A model generated the notes under the pieces. It saw only the letters and a program-made list of their open reading frames with translations, was not told the origin of the DNA and ran no database searches. Shown piece by piece: positions 19,874 through 29,145 of a stretch of DNA of 64,000 bases (the stretch's first letter is position 1; every line of letters starts with the position of its first letter). The DNA is from Xanthobacter autotrophicus. Lineage in GTDB: Bacteria > Pseudomonadota > Alphaproteobacteria > Rhizobiales > Xanthobacteraceae. Made by a program: the position numbers and the translations under genes. The DNA is taken from positions 124,001-188,000 of the forward strand of contig NZ_VAUP01000041.1 of assembly GCF_005871085.1 (NCBI RefSeq), given 5' to 3'.

Positions 19874-20531
19874 TGCGCTTCGCCATGCCTTTCGGGCGCC
19901 GCGGCAAAGCCGCATCGCCGTGTTGCCCCGTACCGGCATCTCCCGCCGACCGCGCCGCGGACCGAAGCCGATCTCAGCTTATGTACGTCGAAGCTGCGGT
20001 CCCGCCAGCCCCCATCTGCATGAGACGCACAGTTTGGCCGGACACACAATTTCAGTGTGAGCTTACGGCACGTGAAGGCACGGCGCCACCTTACCCATGG
20101 CCGCAGGCGGCCGGGCCCCGCCGGGAGCCGTTCCGCGCCAACTGTCCGAACGGTTTCACCGGGGTCGCGCAGAGCGGATCCACCGTACCGCGCGGCCGCC
20201 GCGGCATGGATCGCTCCGGTTCTCCTGCGATCATTTCGGTTGGCAGGTCTCGGGGACGTGACCGGCCTGAGCCGATCCTGTCGCTATGGTCGACTGTCCG
20301 CAGCCGCCATGCCCCGCCCTGAGAAGAACGGGCAAGCCATCTCAGTAGCCGGAACGGATGGCAACCGGCGCTTGCGTCCGGCCGGCGCTTGGCGCAGTAG
20401 AGCACGCATCCGACCGGCTCCGACAGGCCGGGCGGTTCGGGCTTAAATTACAAGGCGCTGAGCGCAGCAGGCCTCGATCGCGACTGCATCGGCGTCCCAT
20501 GCGCGAGGCGCCCTATCCATCGGACTCTCCC
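19874..20531. other. Long gap between timA and glucokinase
   Basis: About 660 nt with no convincing gene on either strand. Open frames exist but show no domain-like character. In related genomes this side of timA often carries secB or fxsA; neither is here. No terminator, operator or repeat was recognised. Confidence 0.4.
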
Positions 20532-21473
20532 ATGGCTCCCACCGTATTGCTTGCGGACATCGGCGGAACCACCACGCGCATCGCCCGCGCAGGTGTGGAC
20601 GGGGTGCCGTTCGACATTCGCCTTGAGGCCAACGACTCCTACGGGTCGATCGAGGACCTGCTCAAGACCTATCTTGATTCGCTTGGTGGCGAGCCGCCCC
20701 GCTGCGCGGCGCTCGCCGTTGCCGGTCCCATCGACGGCGACACCGTGCGGTTGACCAACCGGAACTGGCGCTTCTCCAGCGAGGCCCTCGCCCGGGAACT
20801 GTCCTTCCTGCACCTCACCGTGCTCAATGATTTCGAGGCCCTCGCCCACGGCCTGCCGCTGCTGACCCGCGACGACCTGATGGAAGTGGGCACCGGCCGC
20901 CGCGTCGCCGGCGCCCCCATGCTGCTGTCGGGCCCCGGAACCGGGCTCGGCACCGCCCTCATCCTGCCCCGGGAAGACGGCTACGAGGTGCTTCCGAGCG
21001 AAGCCGGCCACATGCGCCTTGGCGCGGTGACCACGGACGAGGCCCGCATCGTCGCCCATCTGGTGCGCGACCTGGGGCCGGTCTCGGTGGAGCACGTCCT
21101 GTCCGGGCCGGGACTGGTGCGGCTGCACCGGATCCTCTCCGGCGAGCAGTTGTCGTCCCACGCCATCATCAAGGCGGCGCTGGACGGCCAGTGGCAGGAA
21201 AAGGAAAGCTGCCACATTTTCCTGCGCCTGCTCGGCCGGGTGCTGGGCGACCTCGCCCTCGCCTTCGATGCCAAGGGCGGCGTCTATGTGGGCGGGGGCA
21301 TCGGCCGGGCCATGGCGCCCTTGTTCACCGAAAGCCCGTTCCGTGCCGCCTTCGAGGAACATCCGCCCTATCTCGACCGCCTGTCGCTCATCCCCATCCA
21401 TGTGGTGACGCACGCCACCCCCGGCCTGATCGGCATCGGCGAGATCGGCCGGCGGCTGCTGGTGAGCGAATAG
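20532..21473 (+). CDS. glk: Glucokinase
   Basis: ATP-dependent glucokinase of the Glk family (not ROK), making glucose 6-phosphate. Motifs: VLLADIGGTTTRIA (phosphate 1), LNDFEALAHGLP, LSGPGTGLGTA (phosphate 2 area), PSEAGHM, and YVGGGIGRAM (adenosine). It has 313 residues from ATG 20532, normal for the family. An in-frame ATG at 20499 is also possible; neither has a good ribosome-binding site. It stands alone with no sugar-uptake genes nearby. Confidence 0.93.
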   Translation: MAPTVLLADIGGTTTRIARAGVDGVPFDIRLEANDSYGSIEDLLKTYLDSLGGEPPRCAALAVAGPIDGDTVRLTNRNWRFSSEALARELSFLHLTVLNDFEALAHGLPLLTRDDLMEVGTGRRVAGAPMLLSGPGTGLGTALILPREDGYEVLPSEAGHMRLGAVTTDEARIVAHLVRDLGPVSVEHVLSGPGLVRLHRILSGEQLSSHAIIKAALDGQWQEKESCHIFLRLLGRVLGDLALAFDAKGGVYVGGGIGRAMAPLFTESPFRAAFEEHPPYLDRLSLIPIHVVTHATPGLIGIGEIGRRLLVSE

Positions 21474-21673
21474 GATACCGGTCGGGCCTCCCGGAGAGTG
21501 GAGGCGCTCACGCTCGTGCGGTCAACCGGAGCCAATCGCGGCACTCGCGGCTGGACGCCCTGCGATCCCGCAATCCGCGGTGTGACGCGAAAGACCCGAT
21601 GGGCCGGCCCCCTTAGCTTTCGAGGCACGCGACACCCGTCGCGCTGCAACCTCTGGGGGGGAAGGAACACATC

Positions 21674-22471
21674 ATGGATATGAACCGACGTGCGTTTTCC
21701 ACAGCCCTGATAGCCGGCGCGGCGGCGTCCCTCGTTTCCAGCCGCGGCATGGCCGCGACCGCTGCTACCGCTGCTACCGCTGCCGCGGCGGTATCCCGCA
21801 ATATCGTGCTCGTGCACGGTCTGTTCGCCGACGGGTCGTGCTGGTCGGAGGTCATCGCCCGGCTGCAGGCGGCCGGGCTCAATGCCACATCCGTGCAGAA
21901 CCCCCTCACGACGCTGCCGGATGCCGTGGCCGCGACCCTGCGGGTGCTGGAGCGGCAGAATGGTCCGACGGTGCTGGTCGGACATTCCTTTTCAGGGATG
22001 ATCGTCACCGAGGCCGGCCTGCATCCCAACGTATCGTCGCTGGTCTATGTGGCCGCACGGGCCCCCGACGCCGGCGAGGACTACACGGCTCTGGCGAAGA
22101 CCTTTGCGACCCCACCGGCAACCGCCGGCATCGTCTTCGACGGCGATGAGGGGCGCCTCACCGAGGAAGCGTTCCTCCGCGACTTCGCGGGCGACCTCCC
22201 TCCCGCCCAGGCGCGGGTGCTGTACGCCGTCCAGCAGCCCTTCCGGAAGGCGCTGCTCACCGGCAGGACCACGCAGGCGGCCTGGCGCTCGAAGCCGAGC
22301 TTCTATGCCGTCTCCACGGAAGACCGCACCATCAATCCCGACCTCGAGCGGTTCATGGCGCGGCGCATGGGTGCAAAGACCATCGAGGTGAAATCCAGCC
22401 ATCTGTCGCTGATCTCCCACCCGCTGGAAATCACCAACCTGATCCTGGAAGCCGCCGGGCATTCCGCCTAG
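21674..22471 (+). CDS. Alpha/beta hydrolase, Tat-exported
   Basis: A 265-residue alpha/beta hydrolase. The N-terminus has a twin-arginine signal (NRRAFSTALIAGAAAS) followed by an Ala/Thr-rich stretch built of three 9-bp repeats (21758-21784). The mature part shows IVLVHGLFADGSCW (oxyanion region), the nucleophile elbow VGHSFSGM, and a C-terminal SSHLSLISHP with a plausible catalytic His. It belongs to the group annotated as esterases or haloperoxidase-like hydrolases; the substrate is unknown. GGGGGGAAGGAA lies shortly upstream of the ATG. Confidence 0.85.
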   Translation: MDMNRRAFSTALIAGAAASLVSSRGMAATAATAATAAAAVSRNIVLVHGLFADGSCWSEVIARLQAAGLNATSVQNPLTTLPDAVAATLRVLERQNGPTVLVGHSFSGMIVTEAGLHPNVSSLVYVAARAPDAGEDYTALAKTFATPPATAGIVFDGDEGRLTEEAFLRDFAGDLPPAQARVLYAVQQPFRKALLTGRTTQAAWRSKPSFYAVSTEDRTINPDLERFMARRMGAKTIEVKSSHLSLISHPLEITNLILEAAGHSA

Positions 22472-22503
22472 GCGGTTGTGGCGCCGCCTCGGCGCGGTCG
22501 CAC

Positions 22504-23367
22504 TCAGGCGGCGTGTTCGAGGCCGGCCTCCCGGTCGCAGAAGGAGATGATCAGCCCGGCGAGGTCGCGCGTGGCGGCACACGGGCGTTCCGCCACCAGG
22601 AGGGTCAGTTCGGTGGGCGGCACCGGCGGCCAGAGGTCGGGATCGTCCAGCACCCGCAGCCGCGGGCCGATAGACCGCGCATTGAGCACGGCCACGCCGA
22701 GACCTCCGGCCAGCGCCGCTTCGATGCCGATGAGGCTCGGGCATTCATAGGCGATGCGCCACGGACGACCGATCTTCTCCAACGCCTGGACCGCGCGGTT
22801 GCGATACAGGCAGCCCTGCCGGAAGGCCACCAGCTCCACCGTTCCGGGGGCCGGCGCCGCGTCGCGCCCCGCCACCCAGTAGAGCCGCTCGGGCCACACC
22901 GCCTCCGCCGGGCCGCTGCCAGGCTCGCGCTTCATCAGCACGATGTCCAGCTCGCCGCGCACCATGGCGGAGGACAGGTCGCGGCTGAGGCCGCAGGTGA
23001 CGGCGAGCCGCACCCCCGGCAGGGCCCGGACGAATTCGGCGATGACCCCGGTCAGCGCCACCAGGGCGAAATCGTCGGGAATGCCGAGCCGCACCACCCG
23101 GGGCGGCGGCGCCCCCGTGAGCGCGGCGCGCGCTTCCGCCCCCAGGGCGAGGATCTGCCGGGCGTAGCCGAGCAGCCGCTCGCCCTCGGCGGTCGGGGTC
23201 ACGCCGCGCGTGTCCCTCACCAGCAACTGATGTCCGAGCTGGTCCTCCAGCCGGCGGATCTGCTGGCTCACCGTGGACTGCGTGCGGTGGACGCGCTCTC
23301 CGGCGCGGGTGAAGCCGCCGGCATCCACCACGCTCACGAAGGCTTTCAGCAGATCCATATCGAGCAT
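22504..23367 (-). CDS. LysR-family transcriptional regulator
   Basis: A 287-residue LysR regulator. The winged helix-turn-helix is at about residues 3-60 (GFTRAGERVHRTQSTVSQQI), followed by a linker helix and the periplasmic-binding-like effector domain. It lies between an alpha/beta hydrolase gene (convergent) and an EamA transporter gene (divergent); LysR proteins usually control a divergent neighbour, so the transporter is the likeliest target. The effector is unknown. Confidence 0.9.
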   Translation of the reverse strand: MLDMDLLKAFVSVVDAGGFTRAGERVHRTQSTVSQQIRRLEDQLGHQLLVRDTRGVTPTAEGERLLGYARQILALGAEARAALTGAPPPRVVRLGIPDDFALVALTGVIAEFVRALPGVRLAVTCGLSRDLSSAMVRGELDIVLMKREPGSGPAEAVWPERLYWVAGRDAAPAPGTVELVAFRQGCLYRNRAVQALEKIGRPWRIAYECPSLIGIEAALAGGLGVAVLNARSIGPRLRVLDDPDLWPPVPPTELTLLVAERPCAATRDLAGLIISFCDREAGLEHAA

Positions 23368-23491
23368 GGTGGCCTCATTCGATTATCCACTAGTCAACAT
23401 CATGACATTCAATTTTTCAATTCCCTCATTTCGTGGTCTCTGGCCAAGGCGGGTCCCCAACACGGTGCCCTCGGCGGTCAAGGAGGTCCCC

Positions 23492-24421
23492 GTGAGTTTG
23501 CCCCTCCGCGCCATCGAAGCGCCCCCTGCCGTCGCCGGCCGACCCAACGCCCTGCCGCTCCTGATCATCCTGTTCTGCCTGATCTGGAGTTCGGCCTTTG
23601 CCGTGGCCAAGATCGCGTTGGCGGATTGCCCGCCTTTGCTGCTGCTGGCGTCCCGCTTCCTCATCGCCGGCAGCATCGTGCTGGCAGGCTGCGCCCTCCT
23701 TTTGCCGCGCGCAGAATTCTCGCGGCTCACGCGGCGCGACCTCATGGCCCTGGCGCTGATGGGGATCCTCAACAACACCTGCTATCTCGGCCTCAGCTAT
23801 GTGGGCATGACCCATGTGTCGTCGGGGCTGACGGCGGTGCTCATCTCCGCCAATCCGCTGCTCACGGCGCTGGCGGCGGCGCCCCTGCTGGGAGAGCGGC
23901 TGACCGGCCGCAAGCTCGGCGGCCTGGTGCTGGGCATGGCGGGGGTGGCGCTGGTGGTGCGCTCGCGCATCGTCTCCGGTCACGAGGACCCGGTGGGGGT
24001 GGCCTATGTGGCCGGCGCTCTGGTGACGCTGGCGGCGGCGACGCTGCTGTTCAAGCGGGTGCGCACCTCCGCCTCCCTGTGGGTGGGCAGCGGCATCCAG
24101 TCCCTTGCCGGCGGGCTCGCTTTGCTACCGGTCGCGCTGTGGCGTGAGGACCTCGCCGACGTGCATCTCACCGTGCCGCTGGCCTTGTCCTTCGCCTACC
24201 TGACGCTTGCCGGATCGGTGGGGGCGTTCAGCCTGTGGTTCTTCATCCTCGGCCGCACCAGCGCCACCCGCGCCAGTGCCCTGCACTTCCTGATGCCGCC
24301 CCTCGGGCTGATGTTCGGCTGGCTGCTGCTGGGGGAGAAGATCCCGCCTTTCGACCTCGTCGGCATCGTGCCCATCGCCCTCGGCATCCGCCTCGTCACC
24401 ACGACGCCTGAAAAGCGCTGA
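23492..24421 (+). CDS. DMT superfamily transporter (EamA family)
   Basis: A 309-residue ten-helix EamA transporter, probably a metabolite exporter. Paired repeats begin IILFCLIWSSAFAVAKIAL and LAGSVGAFSLWFFILGRT. GTG 23492 is chosen because a near-perfect Shine-Dalgarno AAGGAGGT lies just upstream; an ATG at 23402 is in frame but has no such site and adds a non-hydrophobic leader. It is divergent from the LysR gene, which probably regulates it. It ends 2 nt from the convergent outer-membrane protein gene. Confidence 0.87.
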   Translation: MSLPLRAIEAPPAVAGRPNALPLLIILFCLIWSSAFAVAKIALADCPPLLLLASRFLIAGSIVLAGCALLLPRAEFSRLTRRDLMALALMGILNNTCYLGLSYVGMTHVSSGLTAVLISANPLLTALAAAPLLGERLTGRKLGGLVLGMAGVALVVRSRIVSGHEDPVGVAYVAGALVTLAAATLLFKRVRTSASLWVGSGIQSLAGGLALLPVALWREDLADVHLTVPLALSFAYLTLAGSVGAFSLWFFILGRTSATRASALHFLMPPLGLMFGWLLLGEKIPPFDLVGIVPIALGIRLVTTTPEKR

Positions 24422-24423
24422 AG

Positions 24424-25218
24424 TCAGAAGCGATAGAAGCCGGTGAGCACCACCCCATTCTCCTGCGGCGCGTTGCGGGCAAAGACCGTGGAGACCAGGG
24501 CGACGCCCAGCGTCACGGCCTCGCTCAGGTCATAGGCGGCGCCGAGCTGGAGCTTGTAATATTCATACGAGGTGCCGAAATACGGCCCCTCCCCTGCTCC
24601 TTCCGAGATCACGTTGAAGGACTGGAACAGGACCTGCCAGCGCTCGGCCACCCGCACGCCGAGCGTCAGGTCGAGGTGGAACTCGTCCGGCGGATCGCCG
24701 AAGCGCAGGCGCTGCGCCGCCTCCAGGTCGAGGAAGGCGGCTTTGCCGAACAGCGGGAAGGACCAGCCGGCGAGCAGCCTCAGGTCCAGTTCGGCGTCCT
24801 CATAACCCACCGCCGCCGCGCTCTGGGAATTGCCGGTGCCGGGCAGGCGGCCGACCACCTGCGCCGAGACCACCACGTCGTTTTCGTTGTAGATCCGCAC
24901 CCGCGCGCCCGCGTCCGTATAGCCCGGTCCGGCATAGGAGGTTGGCGCCGGCGCGCCCAGGTCCACCGCGAGGAACTGCGGAGCGATGATGAGGGTCAGC
25001 CAGTCGGAGGCGCCATATTCGAAGACGAGGGTCGCCTCCACCTTGTCGTAAGGCCGGCTGTCGTAGAGTTTGGAGGACGGGCCGAACTCGGAGCCGGAAT
25101 GCACCGCGCTGCCCTGCAGGATGACTTGGCCGTGTCCTTCCTCCTGGGTCCACGCCCCCGCCCGGGCGGGCAAGGCGGCAAAGAGCATGAGGGCCCACAC
25201 GGACAAGACGAGACGCAT
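24424..25218 (-). CDS. Outer-membrane beta-barrel protein, unknown
   Basis: A 264-residue protein with a clear signal peptide (MRLVLSVWALMLFAALPARA) and alternating amphipathic strands up to a C-terminal aromatic residue (LTGFYRF), the pattern of an outer-membrane barrel. It resembles the transporter-like barrels related to the phenol meta-pathway family, but this is not certain. No catalytic motif is seen. ATG 25218 is chosen because it begins the signal peptide; the frame is open further upstream. Confidence 0.72.
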   Translation of the reverse strand: MRLVLSVWALMLFAALPARAGAWTQEEGHGQVILQGSAVHSGSEFGPSSKLYDSRPYDKVEATLVFEYGASDWLTLIIAPQFLAVDLGAPAPTSYAGPGYTDAGARVRIYNENDVVVSAQVVGRLPGTGNSQSAAAVGYEDAELDLRLLAGWSFPLFGKAAFLDLEAAQRLRFGDPPDEFHLDLTLGVRVAERWQVLFQSFNVISEGAGEGPYFGTSYEYYKLQLGAAYDLSEAVTLGVALVSTVFARNAPQENGVVLTGFYRF

Positions 25219-25528
25219 TGGCGCACCCCACCGGGCGGCAAAGGCGACAAGCCGGCAAAGCTCCCGCCCGCCGCGATGCGGTGCAGCGAACGCCTCTCCC
25301 CTGCGCGCTTCGTCGGCCCCCTGCGTCCCCATCGCGCCTACACCCCAGCCCGGTTGCAATTATATGCAGGTGCGAAGGCGGGTCACCACCTGACGTAAAG
25401 TGACCTTGCGTAAATTTCATCCTGGCTTGTCTTGCCGCCCTTTCGCGAACCCACCATATTGACCTCGGACGCGTAGGCTTGGCTCCGGTCGGCTGGCGCG
25501 TCACTCGATTTCTCAAAGGGGAACGACG
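25219..25528. other. Divergent region between the beta-barrel gene and the Bax-inhibitor gene
   Basis: About 310 nt. It is less GC-rich near 25385-25430, where two similar blocks (ACGTAAAGT and GCGTAAATT) lie in the same direction about 16 nt apart and might be part of a promoter or operator. No firm promoter could be assigned by eye. Confidence 0.35.
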
Positions 25529-26314
25529 ATGTCCGATTATGATCGCAACGTCGCCGGGCGTTTCAACCCGTCGGTGGCACGCTCGCAGGCCGCGATCGAC
25601 CAGGGCCTCCGCACGTATATGCTCAGCGTCTACAATTACATGGCGCTGGGCCTCGCCATCACCGGTGCGGCGGCGCTCGGCATTTACCTGCTGTCGGTGA
25701 CCACCGATCCGAGCCAGGCGGCCGGTCGCGTGGCGGGCGGCATCATGCTGACTCAGTTCGGCTACGCGCTGTTCGTGAGCCCGCTCAAGTGGGTGGTGAT
25801 GTTCGCGCCGCTCGCCGCTGTATTCTTCCTGAGCTTCCGCATCGAGCGCATGAGCGTATCGGCGGCGCAGATCACCTTCTGGGTCTATGCGGCCCTGGTG
25901 GGAACGTCCCTGTCCACGATCTTCCTCGTGTACACGCACGAGAGCATCGTGCGGGTGTTCTTCATCACCGCGGCCACCTTCGGCGCTTTGAGCCTCTACG
26001 GCTACACCACGAAGAAGGATCTGAGCGGCATGGGCTCGTTCCTGATGATGGGCCTGTTCGGCATCATCATCGCCTCGGTGGTGAACATCTTCCTCGGCTC
26101 GACGATGCTGCAGTTCATCGTGTCCGTGGTGGGCGTGCTGGTGTTCGCGGGCCTCACCGCCTACGACACCCAGCGCATCAAGGAGATGTATTTCGTCGGT
26201 GACGACGGCACGGTGGCCGGCAAGAAGGCCATCATGGGCGCGCTCTCGTTGTACCTGGACTTCATCAACATGTTCATGATGCTGCTCCAGCTGTTCGGCA
26301 ACCGTAACAACTGA
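25529..26314 (+). CDS. Bax inhibitor-1/YccA family membrane protein
   Basis: A 261-residue inner-membrane protein of the BI-1 (TMBIM) family with about seven hydrophobic helices. The family's C-terminal features are present: TAYDTQRIKEMY and LYLDFINMFMMLLQLFG. Bacterial members are calcium-leak or FtsH-linked membrane proteins; the role here is not known. A good ribosome-binding site (AAAGGGGAACG) precedes the ATG. A terminator follows at 26421. Confidence 0.92.
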   Translation: MSDYDRNVAGRFNPSVARSQAAIDQGLRTYMLSVYNYMALGLAITGAAALGIYLLSVTTDPSQAAGRVAGGIMLTQFGYALFVSPLKWVVMFAPLAAVFFLSFRIERMSVSAAQITFWVYAALVGTSLSTIFLVYTHESIVRVFFITAATFGALSLYGYTTKKDLSGMGSFLMMGLFGIIIASVVNIFLGSTMLQFIVSVVGVLVFAGLTAYDTQRIKEMYFVGDDGTVAGKKAIMGALSLYLDFINMFMMLLQLFGNRNN

Positions 26315-26320
26315 CGCCAC

Positions 26321-26380
26321 AGCGTTTTCGAGCAAAGTGGATACCGGTTCGCGTGAAGAAGACGCGTTAACGCTCTAAGG
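26321..26380 (+). repeat. Dispersed palindromic repeat, copy 2
   Basis: It begins AGCGTTTTCGAGCAAAGTGG, has the central ATACCGGTTCGCGTGAAG and ends GACGCGTTAACGCTCTAAGG. This form is widely seen in gaps between genes of Hyphomicrobiales genomes (general knowledge). It lies between the stop codon of the Bax-inhibitor gene and its terminator. Confidence 0.65.
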
Positions 26381-26420
26381 TCGCGGCGGCAACGTCGCGA
26401 TCCTCGCTCTGAAGGTTTAA

Positions 26421-26447
26421 GGCCCCGGCACCCGCCGGGGCCTTTTT
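26421..26447 (+). terminator. Rho-independent terminator after the Bax-inhibitor gene
   Basis: GGCCCCGGC (26421-26429) pairs perfectly with GCCGGGGCC, with a 4-nt loop, followed by TTTTT. Confidence 0.92.
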
Positions 26448-26497
26448 CGTTTCACACGTCCCCAAGCGTTCTCTCCCCAGCCCGCTAGGCACGCGTC

Positions 26498-26526
26498 TTG
26501 ATAGATGATATATCATATTTTATTGA
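26498..26526 (+). promoter_or_regulatory. Palindromic operator in the promoter region of the split transketolase operon
   Basis: The perfect 12-bp palindrome ATGATATATCAT lies at 26505-26516 in an AT-rich patch that stands out from its GC-rich surroundings. A TTGATA (26498-26503) and a weak TATTGA 17 nt later bracket it like -35 and -10 boxes. A repressor site of GntR or similar type is inferred; no regulator gene is adjacent. Confidence 0.5.
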
Positions 26527-26618
26527 ACCGGAGCCGATGCCGCTCATCCGCCTCGCACCCGCCGGGCGTGAAGGCGACAGGCGGCCGGTCCCGGGGAACG
26601 CCCAGACAGAGAGCCTTC

Positions 26619-27512
26619 ATGAGCGCACGCGAACGCACCCTGCCCTCCGACGCGCGGCCCGCGTCCAACTTCCGCCCCACCGCCGAAACCCTTGCCCTGC
26701 TGCGGGAGAAGGCGCGCTTCGTGCGGCTGGAGACCATCCGGCTGATCGAGGTGGCGAAGGTCGGCCACTACAGCTCGGTGTTCTCCGCCGCAGAGATCTT
26801 CGCCGCGCTCTATTACGACGTGATGGACATCGCCCACGGCGACCCGCGCCGGCCCGACCGCGACCGCTTCCTGATGGGCAAGGGCCACGCCGCCGTGGGC
26901 CTGTTCCCCATCCTCGCCGAGTTCGGCTACATCGACCGCGAGACGCTGGACAACTACACCCGCCTCGGCAATCCGCTCGGCGACCACCCGGACATGCGCA
27001 AGGTGCCGGGCATCGACTTCTCCTCCGGCTCCATCGGCCACGCGCTCTCCGCCGGCCTCGGCATGGCGCTGGGCGGACGGATGCAGGACCGGGCCTTCAA
27101 CGTCTTCGTCATGCTCGGCGACGGCGAGATGCAGGAGGGACAGGTGTGGGAAGCGGCCATCTCGGCGGCCCACCACAAGGCCTCGAACCTCGTCGCCATC
27201 ATCGACCGCAACGGCTTCCAGCTCGACGGCGCGGTGGACGACGTGATGGGCATCGAGCCGCTGGACGAGAAATGGCGCGCCTTCGGCTGGGAGGTCCACA
27301 CCGTGGATGGCCACGACCTCGACGCCCTCACCACCCTGCTGCGGCAGGTGAAGGCGGATGAGGCGCGCACCAGGCCCTGCTGCATCATCGCCCGCACCCT
27401 GAAGGGCAAGGGCGTCTCCTACATGGAGACCGAGCCCGGCTGGCACCTCGGCTATCTCGACCCCTCGGACGCTGCACGGGCTGTCGAGGAAATCATGAAC
27501 CGCACCATCTGA
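26619..27512 (+). CDS. Transketolase, N-terminal subunit
   Basis: The thiamine-diphosphate-binding half of a transketolase made as two polypeptides. The cofactor motif is GDGEMQEGQVWEAA through IIDRNG (about residues 168-200), and GKGHAAVGLFP is typical of the short form. From ATG 26619 it has 297 residues. It pairs with the gene 18 nt downstream. Split transketolases often serve catabolism of unusual sugars or ketols rather than the pentose phosphate pathway; the substrate here is unknown. An upstream in-frame ATG at 26505 lies inside the palindrome and is rejected as start. Confidence 0.9.
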   Translation: MSARERTLPSDARPASNFRPTAETLALLREKARFVRLETIRLIEVAKVGHYSSVFSAAEIFAALYYDVMDIAHGDPRRPDRDRFLMGKGHAAVGLFPILAEFGYIDRETLDNYTRLGNPLGDHPDMRKVPGIDFSSGSIGHALSAGLGMALGGRMQDRAFNVFVMLGDGEMQEGQVWEAAISAAHHKASNLVAIIDRNGFQLDGAVDDVMGIEPLDEKWRAFGWEVHTVDGHDLDALTTLLRQVKADEARTRPCCIIARTLKGKGVSYMETEPGWHLGYLDPSDAARAVEEIMNRTI

Positions 27513-27530
27513 GCCGAGGACGTCCCTTCC

Positions 27531-28523
27531 ATGAACCGGCCCCTTTCGCCCAATTCCTGGCAGTACCGCGAACTGAATGCCAAGACCCCCGGCCTCAGCC
27601 ATCTCTCCGACGCCCTCATCTCCCTGGTGGAGGCGGGCGAGCCGGTGGTGGCAGGCTCCGCCGACCTGCAATATTCCAACGGCCTCAACAAGTTCGCCGA
27701 GCACTATCCGGACCGCTACATCCAGTTCGGCATTTCCGAGCAGAACATGGTGACCGCCGCCGCCGGCCTCGCCACCACCGGGCTCAAGCCCTATGTGGCG
27801 ACGTTCGCCTCCTTCCTCGGCCTTTTGTGCTGCGAGCAGATCCGCATGGACGTGGCGTATTGCGCCCAGCCGGTGCGGCTCATCGGCCATCACACCGGCA
27901 TCTCGCTGGGCTTCTACGGCACCTCCCACCACGCCACGGAGGACATTGCCACCATGCGGGCCATCGCCGACCTCACGGTGGTCTCGCCCGCCGACGGCCC
28001 GCAGCTCGCGGCCGCCATCAAGGCATCGGCGGACTATCCCGAGCCCATCTATTTCCGCATCGGCCGGGGCCGCGAGCCGGACGTGTACCCCCTCGACACC
28101 CCCTTCACCTTCGGCAAGGCCATCGAGCACATGGTGGGCGAGGAGATCACCATCATCGCCTGCGGCATGACCGTGCATCCGGCGCTCGAGGCGGCGCGGA
28201 CGCTCAACGCGCAGGGCCACAGCGTGGGCGTCATCGACATGCCCACCATCAAGCCCCTCGACCGCGCCGCCATTCTCGCCGCCGCCGGCCGCTCGCAGGT
28301 GCTGATGAGCGTGGAGGAGCACAATGTGTTGGGCGGGCTGGGCAGCGCCATCGCCGAGGTGTTGACTGACGAGGGCGCCGGCGTTCGCCTGGTGCGCCAC
28401 GGCATCCACGACGAATACAGCCTGATCGCGCCGCCCACCCACCTCTATGCCCATTACCGCCTCGACGCGGCGGGCATCGCCGAGGTGGCGCGCTGCGCCA
28501 TGGGCATCCGCAAGGCGGCCTGA
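27531..28523 (+). CDS. Transketolase, C-terminal subunit
   Basis: The pyrimidine-binding and C-terminal half of the split transketolase, 330 residues. Typical elements are QFGISEQNMVTAAAGLATTG (holding the catalytic Glu), ASFLGLLCCEQIRMD and IGHHTGISLGFYGTSHHATE. It follows the N-terminal subunit by 18 nt and precedes a cupin gene by 58 nt on the same strand, so the three form one operon. The product would act as a heterotetramer in the cytoplasm. Confidence 0.9.
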   Translation: MNRPLSPNSWQYRELNAKTPGLSHLSDALISLVEAGEPVVAGSADLQYSNGLNKFAEHYPDRYIQFGISEQNMVTAAAGLATTGLKPYVATFASFLGLLCCEQIRMDVAYCAQPVRLIGHHTGISLGFYGTSHHATEDIATMRAIADLTVVSPADGPQLAAAIKASADYPEPIYFRIGRGREPDVYPLDTPFTFGKAIEHMVGEEITIIACGMTVHPALEAARTLNAQGHSVGVIDMPTIKPLDRAAILAAAGRSQVLMSVEEHNVLGGLGSAIAEVLTDEGAGVRLVRHGIHDEYSLIAPPTHLYAHYRLDAAGIAEVARCAMGIRKAA

Positions 28524-28581
28524 TCACGACAATAGCGCCCCCAGGCACGGGCCACGGGGGCGCTCATGGGAGGACTCAAGA

Positions 28582-29130
28582 ATGACCACCGCTGAACAGC
28601 GCGCTTCTGCCCCCGCTCCCGTCGACGAGCGCTGGCAGCCATACCGCAAGCCCCAGCCCGCCGAGGCCGTCCCCGAGTTGGTGATCGCTGCGGCGGTGCC
28701 ACAGGACGAGCGGCTGTGGGTGCCCATCGAGAAGAATGTCTGGTTCCGCCCGCTGCTGCTGTCCGCCTCATCCGGCTACTGGATGAGCGTGCTGCGGGTG
28801 CGCCGGGCCGGCGTGCTGTCTCGCCATCGCCATCCGCAGCCGGTGCATGGCTACGTCATCAAGGGCTCGTGGCGCTATCTGGAGCACGACTGGGTGGCGA
28901 GCGAGGGCGGCTATGTCTACGAGGCGCCGGGGGAAACCCATACGCTGGTAGTGGACCCGCATGTGGACGAGATGATCACCCTGTTCCAGGTGAACGGGAC
29001 CATGATCTACGTGGACCCGGACGGCGCCGTCACCGGCTTCGATGATGTCTTCACCCGCATCGACAAATGCCGCGCCCACTATGCGGCCGCAGGCCTCGGC
29101 GCGGGCTTCGTCGACCAGTTCATCCGCTGA
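28582..29130 (+). CDS. Cupin protein, 2,4'-dihydroxyacetophenone dioxygenase-like
   Basis: A 182-residue cupin. Metal ligands of the first motif are in SRHRHPQPVHGYVIKGSWRY and of the second in EAPGETHTLVVD. The layout is that of the 2,4'-dihydroxyacetophenone dioxygenase family, whose studied member cleaves a C-C bond next to an aryl ketone using iron and oxygen. Whether this one is a dioxygenase or an isomerase is unknown. It is the last gene of the split-transketolase operon, so a link to ketose or ketol metabolism is inferred. Confidence 0.78.
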   Translation: MTTAEQRASAPAPVDERWQPYRKPQPAEAVPELVIAAAVPQDERLWVPIEKNVWFRPLLLSASSGYWMSVLRVRRAGVLSRHRHPQPVHGYVIKGSWRYLEHDWVASEGGYVYEAPGETHTLVVDPHVDEMITLFQVNGTMIYVDPDGAVTGFDDVFTRIDKCRAHYAAAGLGAGFVDQFIR

Positions 29131-29145
29131 CGAGGCTTGTCCCTG

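Noticed and set aside
26505-26618. Longer transketolase start at 26505
   Set aside because: The extra N-terminal residues are not transketolase-like and the start lies within the operator palindrome.
26544-28454. 636-residue minus-strand frame over the transketolase genes
   Set aside because: Shadow frame; the plus-strand translation has clear transketolase motifs.
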